Shown piece by piece: positions 1 through 7,489 of a stretch of DNA of 20,248 nt. Numbering within the stretch: the first letter of the stretch is position 1; each line of letters starts with the position of its first letter. The stretch is taken from contig DNFG01000184.1 of NCBI GenBank assembly GCA_003487005.1, forward strand, positions 1 through 20,248, read 5' to 3'. The notes beneath the pieces are model-generated. The model was not told the origin of the DNA. It did no database searches and saw only the letters and a list, made by a program, of their open reading frames with translations. Position numbers and translations under genes: made by a program. The DNA comes from Bryobacterales bacterium. GTDB lineage: Bacteria; Acidobacteriota; Terriglobia; Bryobacterales; Bryobacteraceae.

Positions 1-2
1 GA

Positions 3-80
3 AAGAGGAAGAGATGGCTCACCGAGGTACTCAAACTGGCTGGCGAGCAGGTGAACCTTCTCGACGCTGTCGACGACTGA
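3..80 (+). CDS. C-terminal end of an unidentified gene (partial at left edge)
   Basis: One frame is open from the left edge and stops at TGA 78-80, giving about 25 residues that end in NLLDAVDD. The peptide is rich in charged and leucine residues and could be the end of a helical domain. The stop lies 16 bp before the ATG of the next gene, and the ribosome binding site of that gene starts immediately after this stop, which is what an operon junction looks like. The fragment is too short to name a family, and it could be chance. Confidence 0.4.
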   Translation, partial: KRKRWLTEVLKLAGEQVNLLDAVDD

Positions 81-96
81 AAGGAGAGCGAAACCG

Positions 97-285
97 ATGC
101 CCGGAATGCTTATGCCGCTCTCGGACGAAATGAAGGAGACGATCCTGGACGAACATCCGCAAGGCCTTTGGATCGTCCTAGAAGAGGATTCCCAACGAAG
201 CCACGTTCCCGATGACGTGCCACTTCTGGGACATCCCACGACCGTTGAGCTTTACGCCCCGATTCGCAGCTTTGCGCCCCGATGA
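97..285 (+). CDS. Small hypothetical protein, 62 aa
   Basis: I do not recognise this protein. The ATG is preceded by a good ribosome binding site (AGGAGAG, about 8 bp upstream) that follows directly on the stop of the upstream partial gene, so the two look co-transcribed. The protein is acidic in its first half and shows no membrane segment, signal peptide or cysteine motif. The C-terminal end (residues 50-62) is basic and low in complexity and may be a read-through tail created when the neighbouring recombinase element arrived. It is the last gene before about 275 bp of non-coding DNA preceding the recombinase operon. Function unknown. Confidence 0.5.
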   Translation: MPGMLMPLSDEMKETILDEHPQGLWIVLEEDSQRSHVPDDVPLLGHPTTVELYAPIRSFAPR

Positions 286-438
286 CGCATTCTTCGCCAC
301 ATGGCTGGGCTCACGGGAACCGGAACGGCCCGCGGAGCCGCCACGCTCACAAAGCCGCCGTGGTGCTCAATGCGACCGTGTCTAAACAATCGGGTCAATA
401 GAGCAAGAGCTTGTGTTGCCAGCACCTGATTGACGAAG

Positions 439-448
439 GGCTCCTGCC
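439..448. repeat. Left copy of a 10-bp inverted repeat flanking the recombinase operon
   Basis: GGCTCCTGCC here is the exact reverse complement of GGCAGGAGCC at 5667-5676. The two copies sit just outside the four-gene recombinase operon, in its 5' and 3' non-coding flanks. The match does not extend beyond 10 bp. Given the lengths of the two flanks, a chance match of this size is possible (a few percent), so a role as an element end is only a suggestion. Confidence 0.25.
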
Positions 449-560
449 GTTATCTCAGCGGTTCGTTTCGTATGTCTGAGTTTCACAATCTGCGGGCATC
501 CGATCCCACCACTTCTCGCTGACGGCTAACGGTTACTCGAGAGATGCGTCCGAAGGCTGT

Positions 561-1652
561 ATGCATGTGTTCTTCGATCCCGATGGGCGGCCCATTCTCC
601 TCGGCTCCCAGATGAGATGGGATTTGGAGCCGAACGCTTTCCTGAGAAGGCTATGCGTTGTCAACGGCAGGACATCCTCGCCGAGAACCTGGCGGAGCTA
701 TGCATATCAACTGGCCGACTGGCTGAGCTTCTGTGACCGAGGCGGCGTCGACTGGCGGCACGTTACAGAACTCAACATTGCAGCGTTCCGAAATCTCCTC
801 ATCTCGGAAGCATGCCCCACAACAGGGCGGCATCTCAAGCGGGGCACGATCAATCACAAGCTCACTGTGATTCTTCAGTTCTATCGGTTCGCCCAGAAGC
901 AGGGCTGGATCGACAAACTCCCCTTCGAGATCGAAACGGTTCGCGTTCCGCATCGCGGGTTCGGCGAACTCAGGGCAGGCTCGGCCCCGCCCTCGGGCCC
1001 GGCGTCGAGATTCAGCTTGAGACTGCCTGAGTTTCGCGATGACGTGCAGATTCCTCCTCGAGAGGAGGTGCGGCGATTCATCAGGAGCTTCAAGAGCTGG
1101 CGTGACAGGCTCATCGCCGAGTCGCTGTGGCTGACAGGCATGCGTGCGTCCGAGGTCTGTTCATTGTCGCTGACCGCGCTTCCCAGATCTCTCGGCGCAA
1201 TCGATAGGGACTCAATCGCTGTCAAGATCGTTGGCAAGGGGCAAAAGCCGCGGGCCATCGTGTTCCCAGTCCGTTTGCTGCGCTCGATTGACCGGTACGT
1301 CCATATGGAACGGCGACGCTGCACGAGCGGCGCTCCCAGAGTTGCCGATCTCGTATTCGTAGGACGCGACGGGCGGCCGCTCAAAACGCCGGCCGTCAAT
1401 CGTGTATTCTCCACCAACTGCCGGCGGACGGGACTTCGCATCTGGCCCCATCTGCTCCGCCACGCCTATGCGGTTGAGCGGCTCGCATACCTTCAGGACA
1501 TAGGCGCGCCAAATCCTCTAAAGACGCTGCAGTTGGAATTGGGACACTCCAGTCTTACAACTACCGAACATTACCTGCACATAACCGATCGAATGCGGAG
1601 CGACCTGCTGGCGGCGCACAACAGTTTCGTGGACCGACTGCTGGAGGAATGA
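561..1652 (+). CDS. Tyrosine recombinase A (Tn554 TnpA-like), 363 aa
   Basis: Site-specific recombinase of the phage-integrase superfamily, which cuts and rejoins DNA through a covalent 3'-phosphotyrosine link. An N-terminal SAM-like DNA-binding domain (about residues 25-115) precedes the catalytic domain (about 165-345). All catalytic residues are visible: R195 in TGMRASE, K226 in GKGQKPR, H297 and R300 in HLLRH, H329 in ELGH and nucleophile Y338. The length matches Tn554 TnpA (about 361 aa). It is the first gene of a four-gene operon; the next starts 3 bp after its stop, with its ribosome binding site (GGAGGA) inside this gene. No strong ribosome binding site precedes the ATG at 561, and no earlier in-frame start is evident. 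Most likely the catalytically active transposition protein. The family is certain; the exact element type is inferred. Confidence 0.93.
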   Translation: MHVFFDPDGRPILLGSQMRWDLEPNAFLRRLCVVNGRTSSPRTWRSYAYQLADWLSFCDRGGVDWRHVTELNIAAFRNLLISEACPTTGRHLKRGTINHKLTVILQFYRFAQKQGWIDKLPFEIETVRVPHRGFGELRAGSAPPSGPASRFSLRLPEFRDDVQIPPREEVRRFIRSFKSWRDRLIAESLWLTGMRASEVCSLSLTALPRSLGAIDRDSIAVKIVGKGQKPRAIVFPVRLLRSIDRYVHMERRRCTSGAPRVADLVFVGRDGRPLKTPAVNRVFSTNCRRTGLRIWPHLLRHAYAVERLAYLQDIGAPNPLKTLQLELGHSSLTTTEHYLHITDRMRSDLLAAHNSFVDRLLEE

Positions 1653-1655
1653 GCC

Positions 1656-3299
1656 ATGCGGCGGGACGGAGCAGGGCAGCGTTGGAAGTCGATCGAGCCG
1701 GACTCGATTCGGAAACACGACCTTGATCAACTCCGCGCCGCGAACGCGCCGCTCGAACAGAGGTTGGAGCGCCCAGGAGAACAGCCTTTCACCGTCAAGC
1801 TGGCGTTCCTATCGTCACGTCCCGCCTTGGCCCGTGTGCTGGCCAACGCGTTCTGGCTTCTGCACAAGGACAGGCGTCGCAAGCTCAGCGTGATCAGCTG
1901 CGCGTATTGCCTCCGGCTCTTTAGCCGGTTTCTGGATTACCGGATGAGTGGCCAGCCGGACATAGTGTCCGCAAACCAGCTCTGCGCGGATGTACTCAAG
2001 GAAATGGCGGTCTGGCTGGTTGTCGAGCGCCGGCTCAAGAGGATTAGCGCGGCGCACACCCTCAACATGTGCTGCTGGTTCCTTCGCCAAGCGAGAAGAC
2101 TTTATCCGGAGGACTTCGACCCAGGCTTCTCCACTCCCCGCAACCTGTTTCCCGGTGTCGAGAAAGAACGGCCACTGTCGAAAGCGCTGCCGCCGAAGGT
2201 ATTTCAGAGGATACTGGCCGCAGCCTCGAAGGACATTGATGAAATACGGCGGACATATGCTCCAGGCGATGTGCCGACCACCGCTCGGCAGATCATCCCA
2301 TTCATGATCCTGATTGCCGCCCGCACCGGCATCAACGCCGATGCGCTGTATAGCCTCGAGCGGGAATGCCTTGTCCAACATGAGGTCGACGACGATTGTT
2401 TTTACCTCGTCTGGGACAAGCCGCGCGCGGGCAAGCGGCAAAGGCAACTTCATCGAGTCGACGGACGCCAACAGTCCGGTGTCGTGGAACTGGTCCGTTT
2501 CATGCGCGAATATACCGAACCGCTCGCGCTGAAGGCGGGACCGCCGGCGAACGCCAAGCTGTTTCTGTATCAAAGTGAAAACACGTGGCTCAAGAACCGC
2601 CTGATCTCGTCCTGTACGGCGCCCCGGTTGTCATGCAGGCGGCTTCGACAATTCCGGGAGTGGCATGATCTTCCGCCGTTTAGCTTGTCCAACATCCGGC
2701 CATCGGCTGCCACCTTGCTTTACCTCCGGACCGCCGGGAACTTAGGGAAAGTCCGGCAGTTCCTTCAGCACGCGCACTTCTCCACGACCATCCGATATGT
2801 AATCAACCACGTCACAGAGGAGTTTAACGCGCGGGTGATTGAGCAGGCGCAGACGCGAATGGTTGAGCGCATGGCCGTCATTGCAGAGGAACGAGAGGTC
2901 GGGATCAAGCATTTGGACCTGCCGCGCGCGCAGGCCAGGAAGATCCAGCAAGGTCGATACGATACAGCCTGCGGCACCTGCCGCGATCCCTACGATTCGC
3001 CGCAAGCGAATGAAGTGAAGGGTCGCCCATGCACCTCGTTCCACGCCTGCTTCAGCTGCCCGAACGCTCTGTGGTTTCTCGATGACTTACCACTCGTGAT
3101 TGCTACCCGCGACCGGTTTCTGCGCCTGCGGTCGGAAATGAACCCGAACGATTGGAACGCCGTATACGGCGACAATGTCCGCATCATCAACGAGGAGATC
3201 ATCTCCGCGTTTCGGCCCGAACAGATCAAGGTCGCCGCCGCACGGGCGAAGGAGCTTGGCGAGGGGTCTTTGATTATCGCGCAAGGGGTGCTGGGATGA
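1656..3299 (+). CDS. Tyrosine recombinase-like protein B with degenerate active site, 547 aa
   Basis: Second recombinase-type protein of the operon. The C-terminal half has the integrase fold signature, but the active site is incomplete. The box I arginine is replaced (TGIN, N227 where TGMR is expected). In box II the HxxR histidine is missing (SLSNIR, only R348 kept). H372 and Y381 of box III remain (LQHAHFSTTIRY). After the catalytic domain comes a cysteine-rich tail with C439xxC442, C459 and C465xxC468, suggesting a zinc-binding knob. It starts 3 bp after gene A and overlaps gene C by ATGA at 3296-3299, so expression is coupled. By family logic it may act as an accessory or regulatory subunit in a recombination complex. 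Alternatively it belongs to a subfamily using a different arginine, such as R223, just before the box. Confidence 0.85.
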   Translation: MRRDGAGQRWKSIEPDSIRKHDLDQLRAANAPLEQRLERPGEQPFTVKLAFLSSRPALARVLANAFWLLHKDRRRKLSVISCAYCLRLFSRFLDYRMSGQPDIVSANQLCADVLKEMAVWLVVERRLKRISAAHTLNMCCWFLRQARRLYPEDFDPGFSTPRNLFPGVEKERPLSKALPPKVFQRILAAASKDIDEIRRTYAPGDVPTTARQIIPFMILIAARTGINADALYSLERECLVQHEVDDDCFYLVWDKPRAGKRQRQLHRVDGRQQSGVVELVRFMREYTEPLALKAGPPANAKLFLYQSENTWLKNRLISSCTAPRLSCRRLRQFREWHDLPPFSLSNIRPSAATLLYLRTAGNLGKVRQFLQHAHFSTTIRYVINHVTEEFNARVIEQAQTRMVERMAVIAEEREVGIKHLDLPRAQARKIQQGRYDTACGTCRDPYDSPQANEVKGRPCTSFHACFSCPNALWFLDDLPLVIATRDRFLRLRSEMNPNDWNAVYGDNVRIINEEIISAFRPEQIKVAAARAKELGEGSLIIAQGVLG

Positions 3300-5149
3300 A
3301 CCGTGGGGCCCCTGGTGCGGCCACCCCGGGAGCCCGGCTCGGCGCGCGAGACGATAACCTGCAAGTGACGTCGACCTCGCGGTTCTGGGATGTCGTGTGG
3401 GATTTCTCGAACGAGAATAGAAATCCGGCCGCGGGCCGCTCGGATAAGAGAATACGCTGGGCTTTCAAACTTCCCGGCGGCGCCCTGTTCACCGACGCCC
3501 GCTTTCGGTCACTGCTCACGGCGTCGAAGCAGCTTGTCTACGCCCTCCGTTGGCACCCGATCGACGGGCCCGTGCATTCCCCGGCAAGCCTGCGCAACGT
3601 ATTCAAGGCGCTGAAGAGATTCATCGCACACCTGGCGGGCTATTCAAGTCCCATACTCCGATTCAAAGACGTTCTACCGCACCACTGCGACGACTACATT
3701 TTGGAGGTGTCTGCTTCTGATACCAGCAGGGCCATGAGATACAGATGTCTCCAGGTCTTGCAGACGCTCTTTCAGTACAGAAGCCTCATGGACGATGGCT
3801 TGGTCATCGACCCCCTGCAGGGCGAATCGGCGGCTAGAATCGCGGGCAGCGGCGGTGGCAGTTCCGGAAGCACCACAGAGATTATTCCCGAGGTCGTCCT
3901 CGGCCCTCTTGTGCGGGCTTCCCTTCAGTACTTGGATCTGTTCTCCAACTACCTATTGGACTGCGCAGACGAATTGGAGGACATTCGGGCCGGCGCAACT
4001 CCAATCCTGTTTCAGTACCACGGCTCGCGGCACCTGCGCTTGCGCGCAGTGGCGCCATATTCGCTGGCGGGCAGTCGCCTCGCACTGGGTGTGCGCTCGC
4101 TGCGGCAACTGAGCACAGAGTTGTGTCATCTCCAGACCGCTTGCTTTGTGCTGATCGCCTTCGCCACGGGCATGCGACTGAGTGAGTTGCTGTCGTTGCA
4201 GGAAGGCTGTTGCGAGGTGGTAAAGGAACCAGGGCGACCGGACTTGGCATGGCTGCACGGCAGGGTTTTCAAGATGCAGGGCGTCCCCGACGGCCGCGAG
4301 GCCAAGTGGCTGGGCGGTCCCCTTTGCTGTAGAGCTGTTCAGGTCCTGGAGCGGCTGGGCAGCGCGACGCGGCGGCGAGCAGGAGTCTCGTATCTGTGGA
4401 TGCCCGTACCGTCTGTCCATTCGCGTCATCAGACGCGCGACCCTTTGTCGCAAGCAGCGATACTTCAGCGGTTGTCGAATTACGTGGCGATGCTCGGCTT
4501 GAAGGACCAGAAAGGCGGGTCCTTCCACATTCATCCCCACATGTTCCGGCGCACTTTCGCCAGGTACGTTGTCAGGTATGACACAACCAATTTGCTCGCC
4601 CTCAAGGAGCACTTCAAGCACATCTCGCTCACGATGACAGATCACTACATCGGCAATGACCTGGAGCTGTGGATGCTGCTGGAGGAGGAAACGGAAAGGG
4701 TCTCGTTCGAGAGCTTCGACAAGGCGCTGCGCGCCGACCGGCTGGCCGGCCCAGGCGGCGCCCGACTGAAGAGAAAAGTCGACCAGGCGATTTCCGAAGG
4801 CCGCCTCGAGAAGCACTTTCGAGGAGAAGCCGGCGATCACCTGCGCCGCAAGATGATTGTGGAGTTGATCGGCGCAGGCCAGCGCGTTTACCCCTGCGCT
4901 GCCTCCAACTATTGCTGGTTCCATGAGGGAACCGCGCTTTGCACGGGAGGGGATCGGCCGGTGCTGCAGCGGTGCAACCCCGGCGCCTGCCGCAATTCGG
5001 TAATCACTCTCGAGCATAAGCCGCATTGGGAGCGCGTGAAACGAGAATGCGAATCCCTGATGGAGTGCAAACCGCGGGCCGAACCCTACCAGAAGGCTCT
5101 GCGGGACATTCATGCCGTGAGCAATGCGATCTTGCGGAGTCTGGAATGA
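3296..5149 (+). CDS. Tyrosine recombinase C (Tn554 TnpB-like), 617 aa
   Basis: Third recombinase of the operon, similar in size to Tn554 TnpB (about 630 aa). Start chosen at ATG 3296, which overlaps the stop of gene B as ATGA and has AAGGGG upstream; the frame stays open further upstream, but that part lies inside gene B. A long N-terminal DNA-binding region (1-270) includes a glycine/serine linker near 184-193. The catalytic domain carries R294 (TGMRLSE), K326, H415 and R418 (HMFRR), H442 and Y451 (TMTDHY), so it looks fully active. The C-terminal part (about 530-590) is cysteine-rich (C534, C540, C549, C560, C565), comparable with the tail of protein B. Together A, B and C form a recombinase trio. 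Confidence 0.9.
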   Translation: MNRGAPGAATPGARLGARDDNLQVTSTSRFWDVVWDFSNENRNPAAGRSDKRIRWAFKLPGGALFTDARFRSLLTASKQLVYALRWHPIDGPVHSPASLRNVFKALKRFIAHLAGYSSPILRFKDVLPHHCDDYILEVSASDTSRAMRYRCLQVLQTLFQYRSLMDDGLVIDPLQGESAARIAGSGGGSSGSTTEIIPEVVLGPLVRASLQYLDLFSNYLLDCADELEDIRAGATPILFQYHGSRHLRLRAVAPYSLAGSRLALGVRSLRQLSTELCHLQTACFVLIAFATGMRLSELLSLQEGCCEVVKEPGRPDLAWLHGRVFKMQGVPDGREAKWLGGPLCCRAVQVLERLGSATRRRAGVSYLWMPVPSVHSRHQTRDPLSQAAILQRLSNYVAMLGLKDQKGGSFHIHPHMFRRTFARYVVRYDTTNLLALKEHFKHISLTMTDHYIGNDLELWMLLEEETERVSFESFDKALRADRLAGPGGARLKRKVDQAISEGRLEKHFRGEAGDHLRRKMIVELIGAGQRVYPCAASNYCWFHEGTALCTGGDRPVLQRCNPGACRNSVITLEHKPHWERVKRECESLMECKPRAEPYQKALRDIHAVSNAILRSLE

Positions 5150-5655
5150 TCGGCCCGGACAAGAAGCTTCTCGGCCTTCGCCGCTATCACACGAGTCGCC
5201 TCCTCCAGACTCGGCGCAAGCTGCTCGAAGCATTGGACCGAATGGAGAAGGGCCGGACAGTCACGGTTGGAACTGACTTTAGCTGGAACAAGACTGTGCT
5301 GGCGCGGGAGGCCGGCGTGAATGTCAACACTCTCGTCCGGAAGCTGCCAGACGGCGAGTGGGCGTTTCCCGAGGTCAACGAGAGGTTCGAAGAGCTCAAG
5401 AGGAAACGTCAACCCGTTGCCGGGATCTCCGATACCAAAGACGCGAAGATTTTCGACCTTCGCGGCGAGGTCGACCGCCTCCGCGAACAGAACCGCCAAT
5501 TGGCTCTCGAAGTCGGTCGCATCGGCCGCCTGGTTCTGGAAGAGAGAGATCGCGCAGATCGCATGTCGGCATTTGAACGTCAGAACGCCTCTCTCCGCGA
5601 GGAGATCAGCCGCATCCGGCGGGCAGACGCCGACGGAGGTGGACGGCAAGCATGA
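5146..5655 (+). CDS. TnpC-like HTH/coiled-coil accessory protein, 169 aa
   Basis: Fourth gene of the recombinase operon, overlapping gene C by ATGA (5146-5149) with CGGAG just upstream. The N-terminal third is basic and helical. Residues about 46-67 (TVLAREAGVNVNTLVRK) look like a helix-turn-helix. Residues about 100-160 form a heptad-rich coiled coil (LRGEVDRLREQNRQLALEV and following). In Tn554 a small third protein, TnpC, follows the recombinases and influences insertion frequency and orientation. Gene position, HTH and coiled coil support the same kind of role here: DNA binding and bridging of the recombinases. I cannot show sequence identity with TnpC, so the name is by analogy. No clear terminator follows. 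Confidence 0.75.
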   Translation: MIGPDKKLLGLRRYHTSRLLQTRRKLLEALDRMEKGRTVTVGTDFSWNKTVLAREAGVNVNTLVRKLPDGEWAFPEVNERFEELKRKRQPVAGISDTKDAKIFDLRGEVDRLREQNRQLALEVGRIGRLVLEERDRADRMSAFERQNASLREEISRIRRADADGGGRQA

Positions 5656-5666
5656 ACACACTGCTT

Positions 5667-5676
5667 GGCAGGAGCC
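5667..5676. repeat. Right copy of the 10-bp inverted repeat
   Basis: GGCAGGAGCC, 12 bp after the stop of the coiled-coil gene, is the exact reverse complement of 439-448. If real it would place the right end of the recombinase element between the operon and the toxin-antitoxin genes. The repeat is short and could be coincidental. Confidence 0.25.
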
Positions 5677-5751
5677 GAGCGCGGCGCCACGCGCCCGGCC
5701 CGCCTTTGCGCGGCGGCCAACACCTAGCTCGGCGCCTATAATAGGAGATGG

Positions 5752-5994
5752 ATGACACAGCGGCGCAAGGCGATCTACCGAGACGGGAAACTGGAACTGC
5801 GGAATCCGTGCGACCTGCCACAGGGCGCGGAGGTGGACGTGTTGATTGTGTCCGAAGGATCTACTCCGCCTGAGGAGACCGATCCTTCCCGCCGGCGCCA
5901 ACTCGCGGCGGATCTCGTTCAGCGGATGCGAACCCAGCCCCTCTTGCCCACAGCGCCTCGGCTGACACGCGATGAGCTTCATGATCGCCGTTGA
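5752..5994 (+). CDS. Antitoxin of a PIN-toxin pair (DUF104/AF2212-like), 80 aa
   Basis: The N-terminal part (KAIYRDGKLEL followed by DLPQGAEVDVLIV) matches the small beta-rich fold seen in AF2212-like/DUF104 antitoxins, which pair with PIN-domain toxins. The remaining C-terminal 40 residues are charged and helical, as expected for the segment that wraps and blocks the toxin. The ATG has AGGAGA 3 bp upstream. It overlaps the toxin gene by 23 bp (ATG 5972), a usual arrangement that keeps antitoxin synthesis first. In this family the pair typically autoregulates; no operator is evident here. Function inferred from the family motif and the downstream PIN gene. Confidence 0.8.
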   Translation: MTQRRKAIYRDGKLELRNPCDLPQGAEVDVLIVSEGSTPPEETDPSRRRQLAADLVQRMRTQPLLPTAPRLTRDELHDRR

Positions 5995-6385
5995 CACCAA
6001 CATCCTGTTGTACGTCCACGATCCGCGAGACGCACGCAAGCAGCGGATCGCAATGGAGTTGGTGAATTCTCTGGACGATCCCGCCTTGCTGTGGCAGGTG
6101 GCGTGCGAATATGTAGCTGCGGCCCGAAAACTCACCCCCTTCGGCTTGACGGTCGCAGCGGCACTCGACAACATTCATACGCTACGTCGGATCTGGACGT
6201 GTTGCGGGCCGACTTGGGATGTTCTGGATGAGGCCGAGCGGTTGATCACCCGATACAGCCTCTCGTTTTGGGACGCCTTGCTGGTCGCCTCCTGCTTGGT
6301 TCATGGCGTCGAAAAGCTCTATACCGAAGATTTCTCCGGGTATGGCAGTATCGGAGGCGTCCAGATCGTAGATCCCTTTCGATGA
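5972..6385 (+). CDS. VapC-like PIN-domain ribonuclease toxin, 137 aa
   Basis: PIN-domain toxin, a Mg2+-dependent endoribonuclease that slows growth by cutting RNA when the antitoxin is degraded. The four acidic positions of the PIN active site are visible: D8 in AVDTN, E46 in ACEY, D101 in FWDALL and D120 in YTEDF. Length is normal for VapC. ATG 5981 (MIAVDTN) is an equally good start; 5972 is kept because it is the longest and overlaps the antitoxin. The gene ends 5 bp from the stop of the opposing E1-like gene (6391), so the two transcription units converge tail-to-tail. In this setting it may stabilise the mobile element. Confidence 0.88.
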   Translation: MSFMIAVDTNILLYVHDPRDARKQRIAMELVNSLDDPALLWQVACEYVAAARKLTPFGLTVAAALDNIHTLRRIWTCCGPTWDVLDEAERLITRYSLSFWDALLVASCLVHGVEKLYTEDFSGYGSIGGVQIVDPFR

Positions 6386-6390
6386 ACGGC

Positions 6391-7239
6391 CTAAGGACCC
6401 GCCACGCTTGACGGGCCATCGATTGCCGGCCGCGACAGGCCAGCCCGCTTTCCCATCCTGCGCCAGAGGCGTGGATCTATCGAGAGTGGCACTGCTCGCG
6501 AGTGTGCGATGTCCACGAAGCCGCCATGACGCGAGATACGACCGTGCCTGAACAACTGCGCAAGCAACGCCAGAGCGTGATGCGCCAACACGGTATTCAC
6601 GAAGCATTCCTGACGTTCAAGCGCCTCGATCGCGCTGCAACTCGGTTCGTCGTCATCGTCGAGAGCCGGGTCGACAATCTCCGGAAGGACCTCCGCCACT
6701 GTCGGCAGTCGCGTCCGCGACCGCCTGTTCCTCGCGTTCCGCGGCTCACCCAAAACGAATTGCCCACTTGAAGCGCTGTTGCCAATGTCGAGCCAGTAAC
6801 CCACGCCACTGGAGGACGCAGTGCCCTCGGCGATGATGGCGCGTGCCGCCCGCGTGTCCACACAACCGATCACGATGTCCGGACGCAGAGCCGGGCCGCC
6901 GTTGCCGGCATACGATGCCGCAAGAGTCTCTGCGGTCAGAGGCAGGGGAATTGCAATCCAATTCAGGCCCCAGAACAGGTTGATCCGGCTCACCAAGACA
7001 ATCGCCTTGTTTAGCCCGATCTCGCTTCGGCTGAATGGCTGGCGGACGCAATTGAAGGGCGAAACAGTGTCCCCGTCCATCACCGTGACACGCAATCCGT
7101 ATGGATGCCCTTGAACGAGCATCGCCTGGTGGATGTAGGGCAGTCCGCCAATGACAACACTGCCGGTTCCGCCGCACCCGACGACCAGCACTCTCACTTC
7201 TCGATGCAGCAGGTCTTCGTGAAGGAAATGGGTTTCCAT
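6391..7239 (-). CDS. PRTRC system ThiF/E1-like protein, full-length copy, 282 aa
   Basis: E1-like adenylating enzyme of the ThiF/MoeB superfamily, PRTRC type. It has the nucleotide-binding loop GCGGTGS (21-27), the acidic MDGD (54-57), N63xxR66 in FNCVRQ and D128 in CVDTR. A PSCSAIEALERQ segment contains C201, a candidate thioester cysteine. About 80 residues follow, including GGFVDIAHSRAVPL. By family logic it would adenylate the C-terminal glycine of a small ubiquitin-like protein, plausibly PRTRC C encoded upstream. The start at ATG 7239 is supported by GGAGGG at 7245-7250; the open frame extends upstream without a comparable site. It is the last gene of the long minus-strand block and is preceded by a shorter homologue, roughly 60% identical by eye over the shared part. 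Confidence 0.88.
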   Translation of the reverse strand: METHFLHEDLLHREVRVLVVGCGGTGSVVIGGLPYIHQAMLVQGHPYGLRVTVMDGDTVSPFNCVRQPFSRSEIGLNKAIVLVSRINLFWGLNWIAIPLPLTAETLAASYAGNGGPALRPDIVIGCVDTRAARAIIAEGTASSSGVGYWLDIGNSASSGQFVLGEPRNARNRRSRTRLPTVAEVLPEIVDPALDDDDEPSCSAIEALERQECFVNTVLAHHALALLAQLFRHGRISRHGGFVDIAHSRAVPLSIDPRLWRRMGKRAGLSRPAIDGPSSVAGP

Positions 7240-7244
7240 GCTTG

Positions 7245-7250
7245 CCCTCC
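7245..7250 (-). promoter_or_regulatory. Ribosome binding site deciding the start of the full-length E1-like gene
   Basis: GGAGGG on the minus strand, 5 bp before ATG 7239. It supports this start over the in-frame ATG at 7350, which would add 37 residues absent from the homologous neighbour. Confidence 0.75.
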
Positions 7251-7324
7251 AGGGGGCGGACAGCGCGCAGAACTTGCTTTCCCGCCGTAACGAGATTTGG
7301 GCCGATGGGAGCAGTTCGAGATTC

Positions 7325-7344
7325 GGGGCGGCCAAAGCCGCCCC
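7325..7344. repeat. GC hairpin upstream of the full-length E1-like gene
   Basis: Perfect 8-bp stem (GGGGCGGC / GCCGCCCC) with a 4-base loop at 7333-7336. It lies in the leader of the full-length gene. It has no T-run on either strand, so a classical intrinsic terminator is unlikely; an RNA-stabilising or attenuating stem, or simply GC-rich spacer, is possible. Confidence 0.5.
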
Positions 7345-7470
7345 TGCCATTCCGGCGCTTGAGTCGGCGCTCGGGTCGCATTCCTGCGGAGCCCTATCCT
7401 CCGCTCAAGTACCGTCATTGTAGCCGAGTCGGGCAGACATTCTGGCGAAAAAGCGGTAAATTCCGGGGGG

Positions 7471-7489
7471 TTGGGGGCAGAGCCCCCAA
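7471..7489. terminator. Strong GC hairpin between the two E1-like genes
   Basis: Perfect 8-bp inverted repeat TTGGGGGC / GCCCCCAA with a 3-base loop. It sits about 160 bp after the stop of the short E1-like gene. There is no following T-tract, so it may be a weak terminator, an mRNA 3' end stabiliser or a copy of a dispersed palindrome. Similar G-rich hairpins are common between genes of high-GC genomes. Confidence 0.4.

Noticed and set aside
430..456. TTGACG with TATCTC as a promoter for the first recombinase
   Set aside because: The spacing is 15 bp, below the usual 16-18, and the -10 match is poor.
3953..5233. Long minus-strand open frame (426 aa) opposite recombinase C
   Set aside because: It mirrors the GC-rich coding frame of a clear recombinase with all catalytic residues; no recognisable motif and no operon context.
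5737..5742. TATAAT as a -10 promoter element before the antitoxin
   Set aside because: It lies only 9 bp before the ATG, a start site there would remove the ribosome binding site (5743-5748), and no -35 element is found at the right distance.
5110..6174. Minus-strand open frame (354 aa) opposite the coiled-coil and toxin genes
   Set aside because: It crosses two well-supported plus-strand transcription units and shows no motif.
7240..7350. Upstream extension of the full-length E1-like gene to ATG 7350
   Set aside because: The first 37 residues have no counterpart in the paralogue, and GGAGGG sits ideally before ATG 7239.
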